Source of the DNA: Urophycis tenuis
Lineage: Eukaryota; Chordata; Actinopteri; Gadiformes; Phycidae
Direction of reading: 5' to 3'
DNA: 64,000 bases
Assembly (NCBI GenBank): GCA_036785325.1
Contig: JAXIVH010000007.1
Coordinates: forward strand, 10,799,219 to 10,863,218
The translations under genes were made by a program, and so were the position numbers. Every line of letters starts with the position of its first letter. Position 1 is the first letter of the stretch. Positions 53,291 to 63,732 of this stretch are shown here, piece by piece. The notes under the pieces were generated by a model. That model saw only the letters and a list, made by a program, of their open reading frames with translations. It was not told where the DNA came from and did no database searches.

Positions 53291-55600
53291 TCAAGTCAGT
53301 ATAGTCAGTAAAACGATCAGCCACAACATCAGCCCCATTGGGGTCTTCCTCATAAAACACAGACCAGTCCGTACACTACAAACACTCCTGTAAGTCCTCG
53401 CATGCCTCCTTAGACCATACCATACACGCACTGACTTTGTTGATATAGGCTGTTTACGGGCCAAGGTGGCGTATTTGGATGACAGGAGCACCAGGTTGGT
53501 CTGACCTGCTGAGTGGAGGCAGGGCAGTGGATGTGTAACTGCCCTTAATATTGGCATAAAATAAGTCAATAGTCTTGCCACATCTCGTGGGGCAGTTGAC
53601 AAACTGCCTGAACGATGGAATTGAGGTGGAGAGAGTACAATGGTTAAAATCACCACTGATCATCACAAGAGCGTCCGGAGTGCGGCGTTGCAGTTCTTGA
53701 GCTGCTCTTGCCATCATGTTAGTCTCCAGTTTGGCATTTGGCAGATGGTGGAATACATATACACCAGGATGACAATGACATTGGAGAATTCACTTGGGTC
53801 TGCAACTCACCGCCAGCAATTCAATGATTTGGTCACCAGTGTTGGGCAAGTTACTCTAAAAAAGTAATTAGTTGAAGTACTAGTTACTTCTCCCAGAAAG
53901 TAACTAAAGTAGTATTTGAGTTACAAACTCTAAAAGTAACTAGTTACTTTGGAAAGTAACTATTGCGTTACTTTCAAATCATTTTTTAAATACTGATGTG
54001 TCAAATAATTTGGACCCCATCTACATCCCTCTTTGAAAGAACTAAAAAAAAAACATGTGTGTTCAATTATTTATGCTAAATCTGAGTATTATAATGAAAT
54101 GAAGACTCAATACATTACAAACAGAAATCCACAGTGCACAAATCTAAACAATTTTAACATTGCTGTGGGAATGTGAGACTACACAATATATCTTTTGGAA
54201 CTTGATATTTACTGAACGCATATGATTCATCTTACGATAGGACCCACGTGAGATTTACGAAACTTTCGTATCACACCAATCCCAGCGTACGAAGGAGCTT
54301 GATGTTGATAAATACGGCGGCTGAGATCAATCGTACTTAACGTAACATGCCCCTATAAACGCGTGTGTCCCATGTTCAGCGGGCTACGTTCGTTTGATAA
54401 ATGAGGGCCACTGTACGTATGGTTTTACGCAATGGAAGTGATTTCTTCCTCGAATAAATAGATCAGTAAACTGTGTAAAAAATAGTGCTTTCAATATTAC
54501 TGAAAAGTGCCTAATTTCGTGGATGTATAGTTGCCAGATGCTTCATTAAATTGGAATTACTCGAGAACGACGTGGACAGGTACTTGACTCCAGGGCATAA
54601 TGTGCATTTCACGATTACACTTGTCCCCTTATTTCTTGGAGGGAAAAGTAATGGCTATATTTCCATTTAAAGAAAGCTGTTTTTGGACTACTTGGGCTCG
54701 CCATCTCTTTCTAGCTGATTCACATTAACGTCTTTAGTCGACCTCTCGTAGCCTACTGCTGCTCAACTTTGAGGCGCGCACAGCGTAAGTAAGCAGACTA
54801 AGCACCCGCCTAACTTCCCCTCTGATTGGCTTACCATAGAATTTTACGCAACCCCAGCCAATCGTCATCGCTTTTGCGGTTGTCTCGTGCTCCTGCCCTC
54901 ACCAAGGACAAGGGAGGAACAAGATTTTCTCTGTCACTCGGCTCAGAGGTCCGATGCAAAACATCTGCCTTCAATGTAGTAACGCAACATATTTTTTGAA
55001 AGTAACGATAACGGCGTTATAATAATGAGATGAGTAATCAATTAGATTACTTGTTACTGAAAAAAGTAACGGCGTTACTAACGCCGGTACTTATAACGCC
55101 GTTATTCCCATCACTGTTGGTCACACGCTCTCTGCGTTGCGGTGATGTGTCCAGGCGCTGTCCGTAAACCACGACTCAGTAAAACAGAGAGGGCTGCACT
55201 GTTGGTACAGCCGATCATACTTCACAAGCGCTGCAAGTTCATCAACTTTGTTGACTACGGAGCACACGTTGCCCATAATCACAGATGGTAGGACAGGCTT
55301 GTACTTCCTGAGCCTGTCCCTCACCGTCGGCCTCTTTTCCTTCACTTTAACTCCAGAGGTAAATCCAAGCGTGGATGGCCACAGTTTGTTATTGTATCCC
55401 AAATGCTATAGGAGACGACTGCTGCTGGGTCAGACGCTCCAAAGCCAGCTTCATGCGAATAAATCCACTCCATATAACCAACCACATAAGTCCAGACGTG
55501 TGCACTTATCCCGATATATTGCGTGTGATTGTTCAAAACAGTGACACGACGGTAAAACAAGACACGGGACAAAAACTCTGTGGTAGCGAGTCGCCGACAG
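53291..55600 (-). pseudogene. LINE AP-endonuclease fragment, minus strand, split by a hAT element
   Basis: Upstream part (about 55600-55125): RPTVRDRLRKYKPVLPSVIM, GNVCSVVNKVDELAAL, PLCFTESWFTD, the first endonuclease motifs (N, E). After the hAT insertion (55116-53837) it resumes: ALVMISGDFNH (the SGDFNH motif), FVNCPTRCGKTIDLFYANI, LPPLSRSD, then after a frameshift TNLVLLSSKYATLARKQP. It ends in the linker before the RT (about 53291). The RT is absent. Order and motifs fit the endonuclease of a Rex1/CR1-type LINE. Confidence 0.75.
53837..55116. mobile_element. Non-autonomous hAT element
   Basis: Starts CAGTGTTGGGCAAGTTACTC and ends CGTTATTCCCATCACTG. The 8-bp repeat TTGGTCAC flanks it at 53829-53836 and 55117-55124. 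Both ends carry many AGTAACT/AGTTACTT motifs. No transposase frame was seen. It splits a LINE endonuclease gene. Confidence 0.9.
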
Positions 55601-56181
55601 GGCAGGCGCCACTTCGGATATTAGTTTGAACAGTTGTTCTTTCTATGGTGTCCTATACTAGACTTGTACTTGCTAATATAAAGAAATAAAGAACGAGAAG
55701 TGCACTGTAAGTTTACTCAACGTGTATCAATCCCTTTTCACTCCCAATCACATTGCACAGTATCAGTAAAACGGTAGTGCGCCCCCTGATGGCATGGTGT
55801 AATAGCAGACACAGCACATAATTTAACTGAATACACAACTTATGGGTAGTTTCCCAATAAAATCACGCATTTCTTCATTCGCCCTTTCACGTCTAACCGG
55901 TTCGAAATTATATGGCCATCATAAATGTTAATTGTGGGTCTTGCCACCTCTTCCTCATCCCATTTAGACGCCATAGTTCTAGTTCAAGGCTGAGGCTACC
56001 TTCCACCACGTCTCCCCAACGTGTCGTCATCGCCGAGTTGCATGAAAAATAACCGTTACTACCAAAAACTACCAAAAACTGGATTTTAACACTATTTTGG
56101 ACATTTCTAACTTTATATACATATCTTGAGTGCTTTATGTACCCATTAATCGAAAGTGGTGTTTAACCTGCACCACGGCCT
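55601..56181. other. Right part of the TTAA element, no gene seen
   Basis: Noncoding; a short direct repeat (ctaccaaaaactaccaaaaa) lies at about 56059. Confidence 0.4.
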
Positions 56182-57105
56182 TTAAGTTTTAATTTGATGA
56201 TGAGGTGCTGAAGGACTCTTTCAGAAGGAGCGCGAGTCTTCCACAGTGCACGTAACATGAAAAAACACCACCATTGCGTTGATGAATGAATCTATTTATT
56301 TCTTAATTTATCTGAGGCTCACTTTAACCCCTAACGTCAACAAAACTGATGCCGTTGGTTCCACGGGACTTGATTTATTTACCATGCAACGGCTCAATAC
56401 TTAACACCCCCCTCCATTTGTCTCGGCAGGGGGGCCAGACATTTCTCCGTAACGAAGGAGTCATTGCTGAAACGCATCTAGCTCTAGAAACGCTGTAGTA
56501 CATATTCCTGGCCTGTGTGTGGCACTGTTTCAGCTACAGAAATCCACCGAAAAACAGTTTCATGTTGCAGAAGTGACAGATCCCCAAAAACATGAAACTA
56601 CCTAAACCACTCGACAGTCGATAAGTCAAACACAGGCAGTCAATTCATCATCCAACATCTTCCTCTCTCGGATCCTGGCGTCCCAAACCAGTTTGCACTG
56701 ATGTTGTGCGATGTTAGGTCGGCGTGTTTTCACTTACCCGCCCATTAAATGGTTAATTTGTGGAGACAATCCAAAAGGAGGTAAATAACCATATTTATTA
56801 TTTATTTTATTTCTAGAGTCATTCTAAAGGCATATCCTCCACATTTATTTCACTCCGACTCTGGCCGATGACATCATCGTTTGCGTTTCTGGTGTTCTCA
56901 CTAAGCCAAAACCTGAAACGTTTGAGACTTTTCCACCCTGGGACCTGGTTTAAAAAAAGTGCGGTTTCAGCCACCGAGAACTCCGTCTCCGTCTTTACGC
57001 TCGGCCTAAACGCACAAGACATTTGCGGTTTCACTCGAAAATCGTCTCTGTGTGGATGGGCCCTTAGATGACATTTCATCTTACAACTGTAGAATATGAT
57101 AACAC

Positions 57106-57481
57106 GACTGTGAAAAGCGAGGGTCTCGTTTTTCCAGAGCCTACCGTTGTGCCCTGAGTATTTCCCAACAGCGTCACACTACAGCGTCACACTAGCCACA
57201 CTACATTTCCCATCATGCAATACATATCAGGTAAGCTAACGGCTACAAACAACCACAACACACATCGGTTCAGTTAACAACATTTATTTATCAACAACAC
57301 AGCGAACAGTGAGGTACCCACTGGTTCCGCTACACATTTTCACTCCGTCAACAATAAATACGCTACGTTACCACACACCACACTCACTAGTCGACTGCCA
57401 AACTTCAGGTCCGTCCGCAAACTGGTCCGGGTGGAAACGCGTGCCACATTGGCGCCAGGTCCTTATTGCCTGTCCCGGGAC
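57106..57481. other. End of the duplicated V block and unique flank, no gene seen
   Basis: Homology with 14751-14805 stops at about 57106 (aacacgac|tgtgaaaag). The remainder shows no gene or repeat I recognise. Confidence 0.45.
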
Positions 57482-58062
57482 AGTGTAATTGGGTTGGCTG
57501 ATGGCGGGGGTGGTTAGTTGGCGGGAATACTTGTGTGTATTATTCTGATTATGTATGTGATGTATTTAAATTAGTATGAGAGTATGTTTGAGTGGGGAAA
57601 TGTTTATGGGGAAATGTGTGCATTATGGGGTATGTTGTGATATTGAATCTGTGTGTTCTATCCATTAGGATGATTGGGCATTTAGAGGGGTTACCTCTCC
57701 TAGTGGACTCTCCCAATTAGTAGCTCATTGGGAGGGTTATTTAAGCTATTGGGGAGACCAAGTACGGGAGTTGGGGGGTAGACAGTGTGGGTTACGTCAG
57801 CTTGCTGAGAGGCTGTGGTTTTGACTGTCTGCCCGAAAACGAGTTGTAGCGCCTATGATTGGCCGGTTTTGATTTCTTTTTATGTTGCAGTATTTTGTTT
57901 TCCTTTTTGTTTCCACGATAGCACTGTAAATAAACCTACACAATCTTTGCACGTAAATTCGCTGAGTGGACTCCTGCTTTCTCCACTTCCGAAAAACTCC
58001 TTGGTGGCGTCCCATCCCGTATGTGAGGCGGAGGTGCTAGACACCTTCTCGTCCACAGTTGG
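57482..58062 (+). repeat. Probable 5' LTR of the Gmr1-like Gypsy element
   Basis: Starts TGTAATTGGGTTGG, has a TATTTAAGC-like box near 57740 and AATAAA at about 57928, and ends near CTTCTCGTCCACA just before TTGGTGGCAGTGGTGGGAT. That stretch could be the primer site and resembles the start of other Gypsy internal regions. Limits are estimated; no second LTR is in the window. Confidence 0.4.
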
Positions 58063-58257
58063 TGGCAGTGGTGGGATCGTGGCGCCCTCCAAGAGCACAA
58101 AGAACAATCCAGGAAGACGGGAGCAGATCCGCCAGAGGATGTCCATCCGACATCTACCCAGGGGCAAGCGGCAGCTAGAGGAGGAAGAACGCGAAAAGAG
58201 GATGAAGCCCAGGGAGGTGAGCCAGCGCCGGATGATGCAGCTGAGGACCCTGGGACG

Positions 58258-59330
58258 ATGTACCTGGCATCCCTCTACAGCCTGCTTCAGAAGACCCTCA
58301 AGGGCCAAGAGCGTGAGGCCTACAAGCAGGAGCAAAGATGGCGTAGCGTTCAGGTGCAGCTGAACAATGTGCGAGAGGACCTGGAGGAAGAGAAAAGGCG
58401 TGGCGGTGAGGGACGTCATCCAGGGGGTGATGGCGCTCGACTTCGAGGGGAACCACCAACACCAGCAGCACTGCCGGATCCGGGGCCTGGACCAGCAGTC
58501 CCACCTGACCAGGCAGCACCGTCTCCAGCCGCCTGGAGCAGAGTGGCCGTGCCAAGCTGGAGGAGGGAGATGACATTGAACAGTATCTCACCACCTTCGA
58601 GAGACTGGCAGTGGCCTATCGGTGGCCAAGAGAGGATTGGGCTGTGTACCTTGTACCGTATCTGACAGGACGGGCCCGCGCTGCATACGTGGCGATGGAT
58701 ATCCTGGAGGCCATGGAGTACAGCAAGGTGAGGGAAGCCATTCTCTCAAAATACGAGATCAACGAAGAGATCTACAGACAGCGATTCCGTGATCCAGACG
58801 TCCGACCAGGAGAGACGCCGAAAGAACTGTATAACCGCCTGAAAGACTGCTATAAGAGGTGGATAAAGCCAGACGGGAAGACTCTTGAGGTCATCGGAGA
58901 GCTCCTCATCCTGGAGCAGTACCTGCAAACCCTGGCTCCTGATGTGCGGGTGTGGGTGAAGGAGCATAACCCGACGACTGGCCAGCAGGCTGCCGAGTTG
59001 GTTGAGGCGTTCCTTGCAGCACACCCGGGAGCCAAGACGTTCAGGATCCAGAGCTTCAACCGATCACCAGCCGGGGGTAAGTCTGGGGGATTCGGTTTGG
59101 GAGTTGGTCCTAGGGGCTTTGGCCAGAGTAGGATGCCGAACACACAGCCACACCCAACCAATAGTTCACAACCTACATCACCATACAATTCACCCCCTAG
59201 CTCACAGCGTAGACAGGCCCCAGCCCACACAGCCACAAAGAGCAGGGTGAATTTCATATGTTACCACTGTAATCACGCAGGTCACATAAGCAGAGAGTGT
59301 CAAAAAGGCCAAAGAGATGGGCATGTGTAG
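58258..59330 (+). pseudogene. Gmr1-like Gypsy gag: coiled coil, SCAN-like capsid, zinc knuckle
   Basis: The first frame (from 58258) has a coiled-coil-like stretch, SLLQKTLKGQEREAYKQEQR. The frame changes before 58570. The next reads EEGDDIEQYLTTFERLA, WPREDWAVYLVPYLTGRARA, GETPKELYNRLKDCYKRWI and LEQYLQTLAPDVRVWVKEH, the helix order of SCAN-like Gypsy capsids. It then has a Gly/Pro linker and one knuckle, CYHCNHAGHISREC, near the end. The stop overlaps the pol frame start (59317), as in many Gypsy elements. The N-terminal frameshifts make this copy non-functional. Confidence 0.75.
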
Positions 59331-61380
59331 TGTACGTAGACCGGGTAGTACATCGGAGATGGGGGTCGGTAAAGTTCAGACTGTTCCGGTGCAGGTCAAT
59401 GGCAAGGCTACGGTTGCCCTCCTAGATACAGGTAGCACACAGACCCTAGTTCAGCCCCATCTGATAGACGGGTCAGAGAAGCTGGGGGAAAGGCATATCA
59501 GGGTGTGTTGTGTTAATGGGGATGAGCATGTCTATCCTGTGGCAAAGATATGCCTGGGGGTTAGAGGGCGGACCTTTTGGCTATCTGCGGGGGTGGTTGA
59601 AGGATTGAGTCAGCCAGTAGTAATGGGACAGGATGTATTCATACTACCTGAACTAGTTCAGTGTACCAAGCCAGTTAGCATGGTGGCGACTCGGTCTCAA
59701 GCGAAGGCTAAAGCTGATGCTACTAGGTCACTGCTAGAGATAATGCCCTTTAGTCAACAGGACATCAGCTCACCTGAGCATGTAAAAATTAAAAAGAGCC
59801 GCAAACAGAGAAGGAGAGAGAAAGTGCAGGGCACAGTGCAGAAGCTGGGAGACCAGATGCCAGTTCCTGATGTGCCGCGAGAAGCATTGTGGGAGATTCC
59901 CGGTAATTTTAGTGAACTGCAGAAGGAGGATCCATCTTTAGAGGTGAGTTTTGGCAAAGTCACTGAGATAGATGGGGAGAAGACGGGTGTAGCTGCAGCC
60001 TTATCGGGAGAGCACTATTTTATCCGGGAGGGCCTATTGTATCATCAACCTGAAGGGGGCCGCAGTGAGCAGTTAATTCTCCCAAAGTGCCTTAGAGAGA
60101 AGGTGTTGGCATTGGGCCATGATATCCCTTGGGCAGGGCATCTCGGCAATGCTAAGACTTTGGAGAGAATAGCTGCACGTTTTCACTGGCCAGGGTTGTA
60201 CACTGATGTCCAAAGGTACTGTAAGTCATGTCCCACCTGTCAACTTACCAGTAGCCACAAAGTCAGACCTTCCCCTCTGCATCCACTCCCCATCATTGGT
60301 GTCCCTTTTCACCGAATAGCTATGGACATAGTGGGGCCCTTAGAAACAACACGGTCGGGTCACAGATTCATTCTGGTTATTTGTGATTATGCGACCCGAT
60401 ACCCAGAAGCCTTTCCGCTGCGCAAAATCACAGCTAGCACTATTGCACGGGCATTACTTCAGCTGATATCTAGGGTAGGCATACCACACAAAATCCTCAC
60501 AGACCAGGGAACTGCCTTCCTTTCCAAGACACTTAAACAAGTGTATAGTTTGTTGGGGATAAGTGGGATAAGGACCACTCCCTACCACCCTCAGACTGAT
60601 GGGCTGGTAGAGAGGTATAACCGAACATTGAAAAGCATGATTCGGAAGTTTGTTGCTAACAACGGCAAAGACTGGGACCAGTGGCTGCCTTATCTCCTCT
60701 TTGCCTACAGGGAGGTGCCACAGGCGTCCACAGGGTTCTCGCCCTTTGAACTCTTATATGGACGTCAAGTCAGAGGCCCTCTGGATCTGCTGCGGGAGGC
60801 CTGGGGGAATCCCAGGCCCGCGGAGAGTCACAACATACTCGCCTACGTCCTGAAGATGCGGGACAAACTGCAGGAGATGGCTAGCCTGGTGGAAGACAAC
60901 ATGCGGCAGGCCCAACAGACCCAAGCCCGGTGGTACGACCAGTCAGCGAGGCAGAGGAGCTTCAAGCCAGGACAGCAGGTTCTCTTGCTGTTACCGACGA
61001 CGGAGAGCAAGCTTCTGGCCCGTTGGCAGGGGCCGTACCAGATTACTCGTCAGCTGGGGCCGGTGACCTACGAGCTGGAGATGCCCGGGAGGCGTAAGAC
61101 CAGGCAGGTCTTCCACATCAACCTCCTCAAGGAGTGGCATGAGCGGGAGTTGCCACTCAGTCACCAGCTGATGGTGCAATCTGTGGGGGAGGACGAGGAT
61201 GCACCCGAGCAGTTCTTTCCAGTGCAGGTCCCCATCACTGAGCCGGACCTCTCTCACCTGACGGCGCAGCAGGCGCAGGAGCTACGGGCCATCGTCCCGG
61301 AGGGGTTGTTCTCAGAGCAGCCGGGGTGCACATCAGTGGTGGAGCATGACTTCCACCTTAAAGACTTCAGGGGGGCTTCC
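59317..61380 (+). pseudogene. Gmr1-like Gypsy pol: protease, integrase, start of RT (truncated)
   Basis: Protease first: TVALLDTGSTQTLVQP. After a basic linker comes the integrase directly: zinc finger with GHLG and CKSCPTC, catalytic core with AMDIVGPLE, ILTDQGTAF and GLVERYNRT (D, D, E), then the GPY/F domain WQGPYQITRQLGPVTYELE and QVFHINLLKEW. Behind it is the usual pre-RT linker, LTAQQAQELRAIVPEGLFS and VVEHDFHLKD. The reading then runs into unrelated L1 sequence. Protease-integrase-RT order, instead of the common protease-RT-integrase, is the mark of Gmr1-like Gypsy elements. RT and RNase H are missing. The open frame runs on for 924 codons, but only about the first 690 belong to this element. 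Confidence 0.85.
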
Positions 61381-61506
61381 GGTCGGGATCCGGTATGTAG
61401 TGGCTGCACTAGTCTCGCTCTCCCCCTACATTTTAAAAAAACCTCTGAACTTTCAACACCCCGAAACTTAAAAAATACCCGACAGGCAAGAAGGGACTTT
61501 GCTGAA

Positions 61507-62225
61507 ATGACGTCTAAAGCGGCCAAACAACTGAAAAAAGACGAAGCCAAAAGAGACAAAAGTCGCGCTGCATGCAGTAGCTCATGCGCTGCTAGCATTG
61601 CTAGCCTGCTGGAGGAACACCGGGCGGCGATTTCAGCCGATTTTAAAGCGGCCTTCACATCCCTGGAGGAAAAATTGACCCAAACGGAGGCTACAGTTGC
61701 AGACCACGGCCAACGCATTACCTCGGTGGAGTCCAGCTCGACTGCATTGCATGAGAGGATGCTCATTTTGGAACAACAGTGTACAGCGCTGGCTGATAGC
61801 AACGCCAAACTAGCAGCTAAGGCGGCAGACCTGGAGGGCAGGAGCCGTAGGAATAACTTGAGAATTATTGGCTTACATCGAGGGTCCCCGACCCACAGCC
61901 TTCTTCTCAGACCTACTCGTGGAGTTGTTTGGCCGACAAATCCTGCAATCTCCCCCCGAGCTGGACAGGGCGCACAGAGCGCTCACTGCCAGACCGCCGC
62001 CGGGAGCGAAACCACGGGCTGTCATCGTCCGCTTTCACCGTTATCAAACACGGGAGCTGGTCATCCGGGAGGCCCGCAAACGGCGTGGTAACCTTCAGTT
62101 CCAGGGGAGGCCAATTCGCATCTTCGAGGACTACACTCCTGAGGTCCTCGAGCAGCGCACAAAGTACCGCGAAGTGATGTCCAGCCTGTACAACCTTGGC
62201 CTGAAACCATCTCTACTGTTCCCAG
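61507..62225 (+). pseudogene. L1-type LINE ORF1, frameshifted
   Basis: Starts MTSKAAKQLKKDEAKRDKSR, followed by a long coiled coil (ISADFKAAFTSLEEKLTQTE, ITSVESSSTALHERMLILEQ) and then GRSRRNNLRIIGL. A one-base frameshift near 61880 moves to the frame with GPRPTAFFSDLL, ELDRAHRAL, AVIVRFHRYQTRELVIREA and IRIFEDYTPEVLEQRTKY, the RNA-binding domain of L1 ORF1p. It breaks off at about 62225 (LLFPARL). It is read in the same frame as the Gypsy pol before it, purely by chance of insertion. Confidence 0.75.
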
Positions 62226-62229
62226 CGAG

Positions 62230-62925
62230 GCTTATGATCACGAGGATGTTCTTCCTTCGGCAGCTTAAAAAATTTAGGCTGCCGAGGAGGATGATGACTC
62301 AGTTCTACACCGCCATCATTGAGTCCATCCTCACCCACTCCATCATCACCTGGTTCCCTGCTGCGGTGGTCAAGGACAAGGCCAGGCTGCAGCGGGTGAT
62401 TCGATCGGCGGAGAAGGTGATCGGCGTTCCCTTGCCCTCCCTCAAGTCCCTACATGACACCAGGGCTCTGAGAAGGGCAAAAAAGATCATGGCCGACCCC
62501 TCGCACCCAGGTCACAACCTCTTCACCCCGCTTCCTTCTGGGAGAAGGTTGCGGCTGCCTGGAACTGCTAGGACCCGTCACAGACTTAGTTTTTTCCCCT
62601 CAGCCGTCAGGCTGGTAAACGAGTCTGGCTACCAACCCCCCCCCCCCCCCCCCCCCCCTTCCCTCCTCCCTGTGATACTGGTCCAGGACTAGTAATCACA
62701 CTGGACTCAATTATGCACTTGCACTTTACTCTGTATTCTCTGTATCCTATACCTCATCACCCATCACCATGTTCTCTCAAATTGTCCTGTTACTGTCCTG
62801 TTTGCACTGTCCTGTCCTGCTGCACTGTATTCGTTGATGCACACATTGGAACGCTGAGTCAAATTCCTATTTTGTTTAGCAAAAATGGCAATAAATTGTT
62901 CTGATTCTGATTCTGATCACACTAA
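62230..62925 (+). mobile_element. 3' end of an L2-type LINE with (TTCTGA)n tail
   Basis: Reads MFFLRQLKKFRLPRRMMTQF, YTAIIESILTHSIITWF, RLQRVIRSAEKVIG, MADPSHPGHNLFTPLPSGRR, then a stop at 62690 and a 3' UTR ending caataaattgttctgattct. It covers only the RT C-terminus. It continues in frame from the L1 ORF1 piece, giving a false fusion protein. A run of about 22 C (62637-62658) lies inside. Confidence 0.75.
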
Positions 62926-62961
62926 AAGATGGGTCCCGTAAAGGATTTTCTTCTCCTGCAG

Positions 62962-63059
62962 ATGCTTCTGAGTTTGTGGACTCTTACCGACAGGAACCAC
63001 CAAGCCAGCCTGACACGTCAGCTGGAGCTGAAGCCGAGGCTTGAGGACACTATCGACAG
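62962..63059 (+). other. Exon-like segment of unknown origin
   Basis: 98 bases lie between a good acceptor (ttttcttctcctgcag) and donor (cag|gtacgc). One frame is open: LLSLWTLTDRNHQASLTRQL, ELKPRLEDTIDR. It could be an exon of an unseen host gene or transposon. No neighbouring exon was found. Confidence 0.25.
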
Positions 63060-63701
63060 GTACGCCATCCGGTCACACCTGTTGCATTGAAAGCACCGGG
63101 ATCATATATGAAGCCCAAACAGGTAAACGCTTTGGACATTTGATGTTAGTCGTGTCATGCCAGGGGCGACCTGTATGCTCTGACGGTGGACTGCAACTTG
63201 TTACTGAGAGCCAGCTTGATTGATGCCGTTCAGCATCATATGTTCATTAAGACTGAACTTTATCAGGAAGTGCTATTTTATTAGGCTACGGCTGGGGGCC
63301 CTGTTTGATTGTATGATTATGTTTGCCGATAGCTAGAAATAATTTACTGTTAAGTATTCACATGCCGTTTTCTTTCTGCAGAATGACAACCTCTTAAAGG
63401 GCCACCGTTTTTGTTTTTTTGTTTCTGTTTGTTTTTTTTTTTTTTTTCTGTATGTATGCTACCGTCAACTACTCTTTATAACACCAGAACTTAAATGTTA
63501 AATTCTGTATGTGTGGGGCTTGAGTGCACTATGTGTACATATGTGGGGCATGCATATATATGTGTGTGTGTATGTATGTCTGTATATGTATGTGCGTATG
63601 TATGTGTGTGTGTATATGTGTGTATATGTGTATGTATGTGTGTATGTATGTGTATGTGTATGTGTATGTATGTGTGTATGTATATATATGTATGTATGTA
63701 T

Positions 63702-63732
<31 letters not shown>

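Larger units (their letters stand above)
52750..56181. mobile_element. DNA transposon with TTAA target repeat
   Basis: Left end AGCCCATGGTGCAGG and right end CCTGCACCACGGCCT are inverted repeats, flanked by TTAA at 52746-52749 and 56182-56185. The paralogue at 12928-12940 reads gatgatattaagttttaatt with a single TTAA, the empty site. TTAA targets are used by piggyBac and Kolobok elements. No transposase is visible; the interior carries a LINE fragment and a hAT element. Confidence 0.8.
51590..57063. mobile_element. TTA-flanked composite DNA transposon, copy 2
   Basis: Ends GGCCCCATCCACACAAAGCC and GTGTGGATGGGCCC, flanked by TTA at 51587-51589 and 57064-57066. Same element as 11788-14750, enlarged by the TTAA-flanked insertion at 52750-56181 and lacking the internal 235-bp duplication. 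Confidence 0.75.

Noticed and set aside
59317..62091. A single 924-residue protein
   Set aside because: Motifs show Gypsy protease and integrase followed by unrelated L1 ORF1 sequence; the frame continues across the insertion by chance.
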